Assembly (NCBI GenBank): GCA_024734555.1
Contig: JANPWX010000452.1
Coordinates: 1,855,150 to 1,919,149 of the forward strand
From: Trochalopteron elliotii
Lineage: Eukaryota > Chordata > Aves > Passeriformes > Leiothrichidae
Direction: 5' to 3'
DNA: 64,000 nucleotides
The position numbers and the translations under genes are program-made. A model generated the notes under the pieces. The model had not been told where the DNA came from and did no database searches. It saw only the letters and a program-made list of their open reading frames with translations. This document shows, piece after piece, positions 59,700 through 64,000 of the stretch (position 1 is its first letter; every line of letters begins with the position of its first letter).

Positions 59700-62600
59700 G
59701 GTCCTTCAGTGGAAGGAGGATCTTGCTGTTTTCTGAGGAATGCAAACTTTGATGGCTTACCCATTCCTACTAGCTCAATAGGACAAAAGACTACGAATCC
59801 GCTTTACAATTTCAAAAACTACTCTTTCAACTCTTACACATCAGTTTTATTATTGGCAACGTTCTGAACTGATACCAAAGCAGAAAACAGGGAGGAAGAC
59901 AATCAGCAGTTGACATCACCTGCTAAACTAGATTTTAAATTTAGTTTAAGGTCTCTAGGTGCAAGTTTGAGTTTGTAAATGGGGACGTTCATACAGAGGC
60001 ACTACCCATTGGTAGTTTTGGCCTTTCCAGTGAGTTTCCTTTTTTCTTTCACCAAATTAAGGAAAAATCAAACAAAAGTGACTTTTTAGGCAGAGAAAAG
60101 ACATGGTCAGGTTTTAAGGAAGCATTTTATTTAGCCTGTATAATTACCTTTTGGGGAAAATGTGAGCTTTTAGCAAAATATCACTGTGCTGTTGCAGTTG
60201 TTCTACCACTGGGATGAATATCAGGCAGGGCTGTGAAACTCCTGTAGTTCATCCTATGCAAGGGTCATTGACCACTTATCACTGTAGGGATCACTGGGAT
60301 GAATGAGAGTGGAAAATGTGGAGGTAGCTAGATAAATGAATACTTGCAATTTCCTTAGCAAGGAAAAAAAGAACAAAACCTCAAAACAAAGTTATAAAAA
60401 TAGTTATCCTCTGAATTAGGAGAATTTAAATTAACTGTTTTACGACTGCTTTTGGTTTGTATTCTCATGTTAAATATTACCATTTCTATCTGAAATACTC
60501 ATCATTATTATGCTTTTCAGAAGTGAATTACAAAGTAATATATACTGATCTTCCCAAAATCTGATTTTAAGTATTTGCAAGTTTAATCACTTAGGAAGCC
60601 AAAGGAATGCCACATGTCTCAGGATCAATAAAATGTAACCAACAAAACTTGACAAAGTACATTAAATTGTCAATAAAGTCAGTAAATATTTTCCACTGTA
60701 GAGATAGATACCACCAGTTTAGGAATTTTGCTAGTATAGATTTAGTGTAGAAAAAATAAGCCTTTAGAGCCAAATCAGTTATGAGGTGTTCTATTCTACT
60801 GCCAGTGTCCTCTGGGTATAGACACCATATTCTTCATGCTCTCATCCACAAAGAATTCCACTTTAAAATTTGGTCTGGTTTTGAGTTTGACCAAACAAAT
60901 GAAAATTCTCTCTTAAAACACAGTGATGGCAGCAGGGTCAGTCTTTGCAATGAAAATCTAAGATTTCACAGTATATTCCTGATCAGATCTCCAGGGCTGA
61001 GTATACATGGTTATCGTGGTGGCTTGGCCCTTGGCAGCCAAACTTCCACCCCGACATTGGCTCATTCCCTCTGCTCAGGAGGAAAGGGAGAAAATAAGAA
61101 AAGCAGGAACAAGAAAGCTGCCTCAGCATAAAGACAGGGAGGTCACTGATGAAACAGGCTTAACTTGGAAAATCTTATTTATCACCACTTAAAATGAATA
61201 TTTACTTATATTAGTATTTGTTATTATTAGATAGTCAGAGAGAGCCAACCTGACTCAAATGACTAAGCCACCCATCTTGTTTTGGTAGTGAAACTGAAGG
61301 ATGACAAAAAAATATGGCATTGCCCTGACATAAATGTTTTCACTCCAATTTTAATAAAACAATATGTTTTTCTGTATTTGTATAAGAAATAGCTAATGGA
61401 AAGTTATTTCTTTATTCTAAAAATTATTCTGTGACAAGGAGCAATTTAGTTAATGCTCTTCTAATTTACAACAGACACTAAAGTACTCAAACCAAATTTT
61501 CTTTATACTGAAATTCTTCATTATTAGATTGGAAACTCCTCAAGACAGGGTCCTGTCACGTGGTAGGAGGAGTGTTGTTAGGCAACAGAGACATTACTGA
61601 AGACCAACTATATTCCCATTACATTTTGGAATGTATGCATTTCTTCAGCACACATACCACTGAAATCAAAGCTAATTAATTTATGATAAATTATCTGAAA
61701 AAAAATGGAAACGTGGTAAAGTATACTGTTAATACAAAGTTTCTGAGAGTAAAGACAGAACTGACTGAGGGAATGGGCTTACAGCCTCACAGTGCTGAGT
61801 TCATAGGCAGGTGAAATTTACTGTAGATAACTGTAATGTAAACACAGAAAAAATCCTAATCTTACTTATAAAATTATCTAGTGGATGTAGATGTTAACAA
61901 TCAGAACACAGAGCCTGGGATCTATATACTTAACACTATGAAAACAGTGTTCAATGTTCAACAGCACCACTTTCAACAATGCTGAGTTTATCTGCTGTCT
62001 CACTTCCCCAGCAAAGCAAAACAAATGAGAGACAGGAATTACAAGGAAAGAAACCATTAATTGGACTGTGCTTCTGTCTTGAATACTGGGTGTAACTCCT
62101 GGTCTTCTCTGCTCCAAAACCATACAGTGGTGCTCAAAAAAGGGAAAAAAAAAAGTAACATGAAAAGAATCTGAAAAAAATATGCCCAAGGTCTTCAGCT
62201 TAGAAAATAAGTGCAAGACTGAGGAAAGATATAAAGTCATTAATTGAAGAGACAATGTGACTAGAGAGAAACTGTTCATTGTTTCTATCAAAATGAGATG
62301 AATATCAATTAAGACAGATAGGAAACTTTAAAAAAACCCCATATTTCACACTTGTGTAGACAAGTTGCATTGAGTAAGGATATTTCCTTGTACTACTCTG
62401 CAGATGCTAAAAATCTATGTGGACTTAAAAAAAAAAGAAGACTGGGCAAATTTGTGGATTGAAACCTACTGAGAACTGTCAAGAATAAGATACCACTTCT
62501 CATTCAGAAAGTGCTGAAGCCACAGATGGTTGCATCCATGGTATTTAGGGATCATGTGATGTCCTATCTCTCCGGTCCTCCTTAGGCACTTCCTAGTCAC

Positions 62601-63830
62601 CACTGTTACAAATATACCCAAACGTGTTTTTATGAAGATTACACCAGCAAATTATTTCTGCAATGCATTTATTTATAGCTGAATTCAAGGGAATATAAAA
62701 AATAAAGGATATGCATAAAAGCAAAGTATTTCTCAGCCTTAAAAGCTGAGTATACTTGATTGTGGTCCAATTGATATCACTAACATATGAATACAAGAAA
62801 ATGTAAGAATATAATCCCAAAGGAACTACACATTTTCCTTTTTTGAAACTTTTTAGAACCAATAGGATGGCACAGAATCTTTGTTAAGTGTACCAAGTCA
62901 GGAGAGAATATTTTTTCTTTCTTTTGGAAAAGGAGTGTAGGGGTATTTCTAACAAAGGAAGATGCATTATGGTATTAAAATTCCACCAGACTGATCTGCC
63001 TTTGAAAAAAAAAAAATCATTACTTATTTCCCTCCTGTGTGCAGGAGTTAGTGTATTTGCCATTGCATACTGCATTTTCTGTCAGGAATCGCTTGACGAT
63101 TTCTGTTCGTGGCCAACTTTCAGGCCCGTGTCCTGCAGCAGCACTTCCTGCCACCCCACAGCCTCCACAAAGCAGCTGCTACTCGGGGGCTGCTCCAAGG
63201 GAGCGAAGCACAAGCAGTGGCACCAAATAATTTCAAGAGTTGCTTGTTTCAATAAAACAAGCAAAAAGTGCAACCACTGACTTACCTGAACTGATTTCTA
63301 AACCAGTGTACCTAAAGCAGTACAATATTATGTGGAAACATGGCTCAAAGGACCTTTGTTCTAAGTAACAAGGTAAACATGCACAATTATAATAAATTTC
63401 AGAAGTGCTTAGCCGTTACTTTTCCAGAAACAAACAAACAGAATGAATGGGCAAAGGCATTACTCAAAATCCCATTAGCTGCCTATTTTCCCTTACAGCA
63501 GTCTAAACACTTCCAATGGTCCGTTCCAAAATTATTATTTTGATCCATTCCAAAGGTATTAGCTATGCAAATAAACCTGGCCGTGCAATGCGGTCTAGTC
63601 TGTAACTTAGTTAACGAGGGCGGGAAAAAAACAAACAAAAAAAAGTACATAAATACGCTAATCCATACTTACTTCTCGGGTCCAAAAAAAAAAAAAAAAA
63701 AAAGGAATAAAAAGAAGAAAGTGAAGAAAGTGATGCTCCTCAGAGGGAAAACACTTCGACACTCTGCGTGTGCTTTACAGCCGGTACGAACAACTTTTCC
63801 GCGACATCTCGAAGTTAAATGACAAGATAA
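59700..63830. other. AT-rich interval, no gene recognised
   Basis: No recognisable exon or mobile element. Simple runs include poly-A at about 63,001-63,016 and 63,683-63,702. Short frames on both strands have no support. Confidence 0.55.
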
Positions 63831-63839
63831 AGCACCAAG

Positions 63840-64000
63840 TTACGCCAGTTGAGCGTTCCTGCTCCTCCATCGCTTCCCCACGAGTCCCTTGCTGCGGCCG
63901 CGGCGCCTGGCGGGGGCCGGCCCGAGCCCCTCGCGCTGCCCCGGGGGGCGGCTGGGCAGACGCCGACATTCAGATTTATATTTTAAAAACGATCGCGGGA
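63840..64000 (+). promoter_or_regulatory. edge of a CpG island, possible PDE3B promoter side
   Basis: From about 63,840 the sequence becomes GC- and CpG-rich (GCGGCCGCGGCGCC, CCGGGGGGCGGC) up to the window end. In amniotes PDE3B lies next to PSMA1 on the opposite strand, and this is the next island on that side. No PDE3B coding residues are visible, so the assignment is synteny-based only. Confidence 0.3.

Larger units (their letters stand above)
57190..59700. other. isolated GC-rich block in AT-rich desert
   Basis: Composition changes from AT-rich to GC-rich near 57,200 and returns to AT-rich after about 59,340. An AT-rich tail ends in AATAAA hexamers. The block contains a non-coding GC-rich part (57.2-57.8 kb), a sense CR1 3' end (about 58,190-58,392) and a two-exon ORF (58528-59322). 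It lacks the CpG density of a promoter island. It may be a transposed or duplicated gene segment; its ends and any target-site duplication were not resolved. Confidence 0.5.

Overview
The window is vertebrate nuclear DNA and almost certainly avian. It is AT-rich, has two split genes with short introns and GT-AG junctions, and carries many truncated CR1 LINE fragments of the bird/reptile type (truncated 3' ends with the characteristic tail). The gene order COPB1-PSMA1, both on the minus strand, matches the conserved amniote block RRAS2-COPB1-PSMA1-PDE3B. The order is remembered from other amniotes; the exons were read directly.

Layout. 1-10.9 kb: AT-rich spacer beyond the 3' end of COPB1, with no gene recognised. 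10.9-29.9 kb: COPB1 (coatomer beta), complete on the minus strand. It has 21 coding exons (953 aa) plus a non-coding first exon hidden in or near a 95-base assembly gap inside a CpG island. 29.95-30.7 kb: a strikingly purine-rich, partly tandemly repeated tract just upstream of the COPB1 promoter. 31.6-40.1 kb: PSMA1 (20S proteasome alpha-1), complete on the minus strand, with 10 coding exons (261 aa); only the ATG is coded in exon 1, which lies in a CpG island. 40.2-63.7 kb: a gene-poor AT-rich interval with CR1 fragments, a decayed DIRS/LAP2-alpha-like retrotransposon remnant (47.7-48.06 kb) and an isolated GC-rich block (57.2-59.7 kb). That block contains an unrecognised two-exon gene candidate for a small single-pass membrane protein. 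63.84-64.0 kb: the edge of a new CpG island at the window boundary, where synteny would place the plus-strand PDE3B promoter.

The two recognised genes are housekeeping genes of protein traffic and turnover. COPB1 forms part of the COPI coat (Golgi-to-ER and intra-Golgi vesicles). PSMA1 forms part of the outer ring of the 20S proteasome. Their promoters carry different stress-response motifs. The COPB1 CpG island has a UPRE-like TGACGTGG and a palindromic CRE TGACGTCA. The PSMA1 CpG island has a CNC-sMaf/ARE-type TGACTCGGC, as expected for NRF1-controlled proteasome genes.

The most noteworthy unexplained items are the 57.2-59.7 kb GC-rich block with its spliced ORF, the DIRS-like fossil, the purine tract, exon-by-exon GC3 mosaicism in COPB1, a GC-AG intron, and a tandemly duplicated splice acceptor in COPB1.
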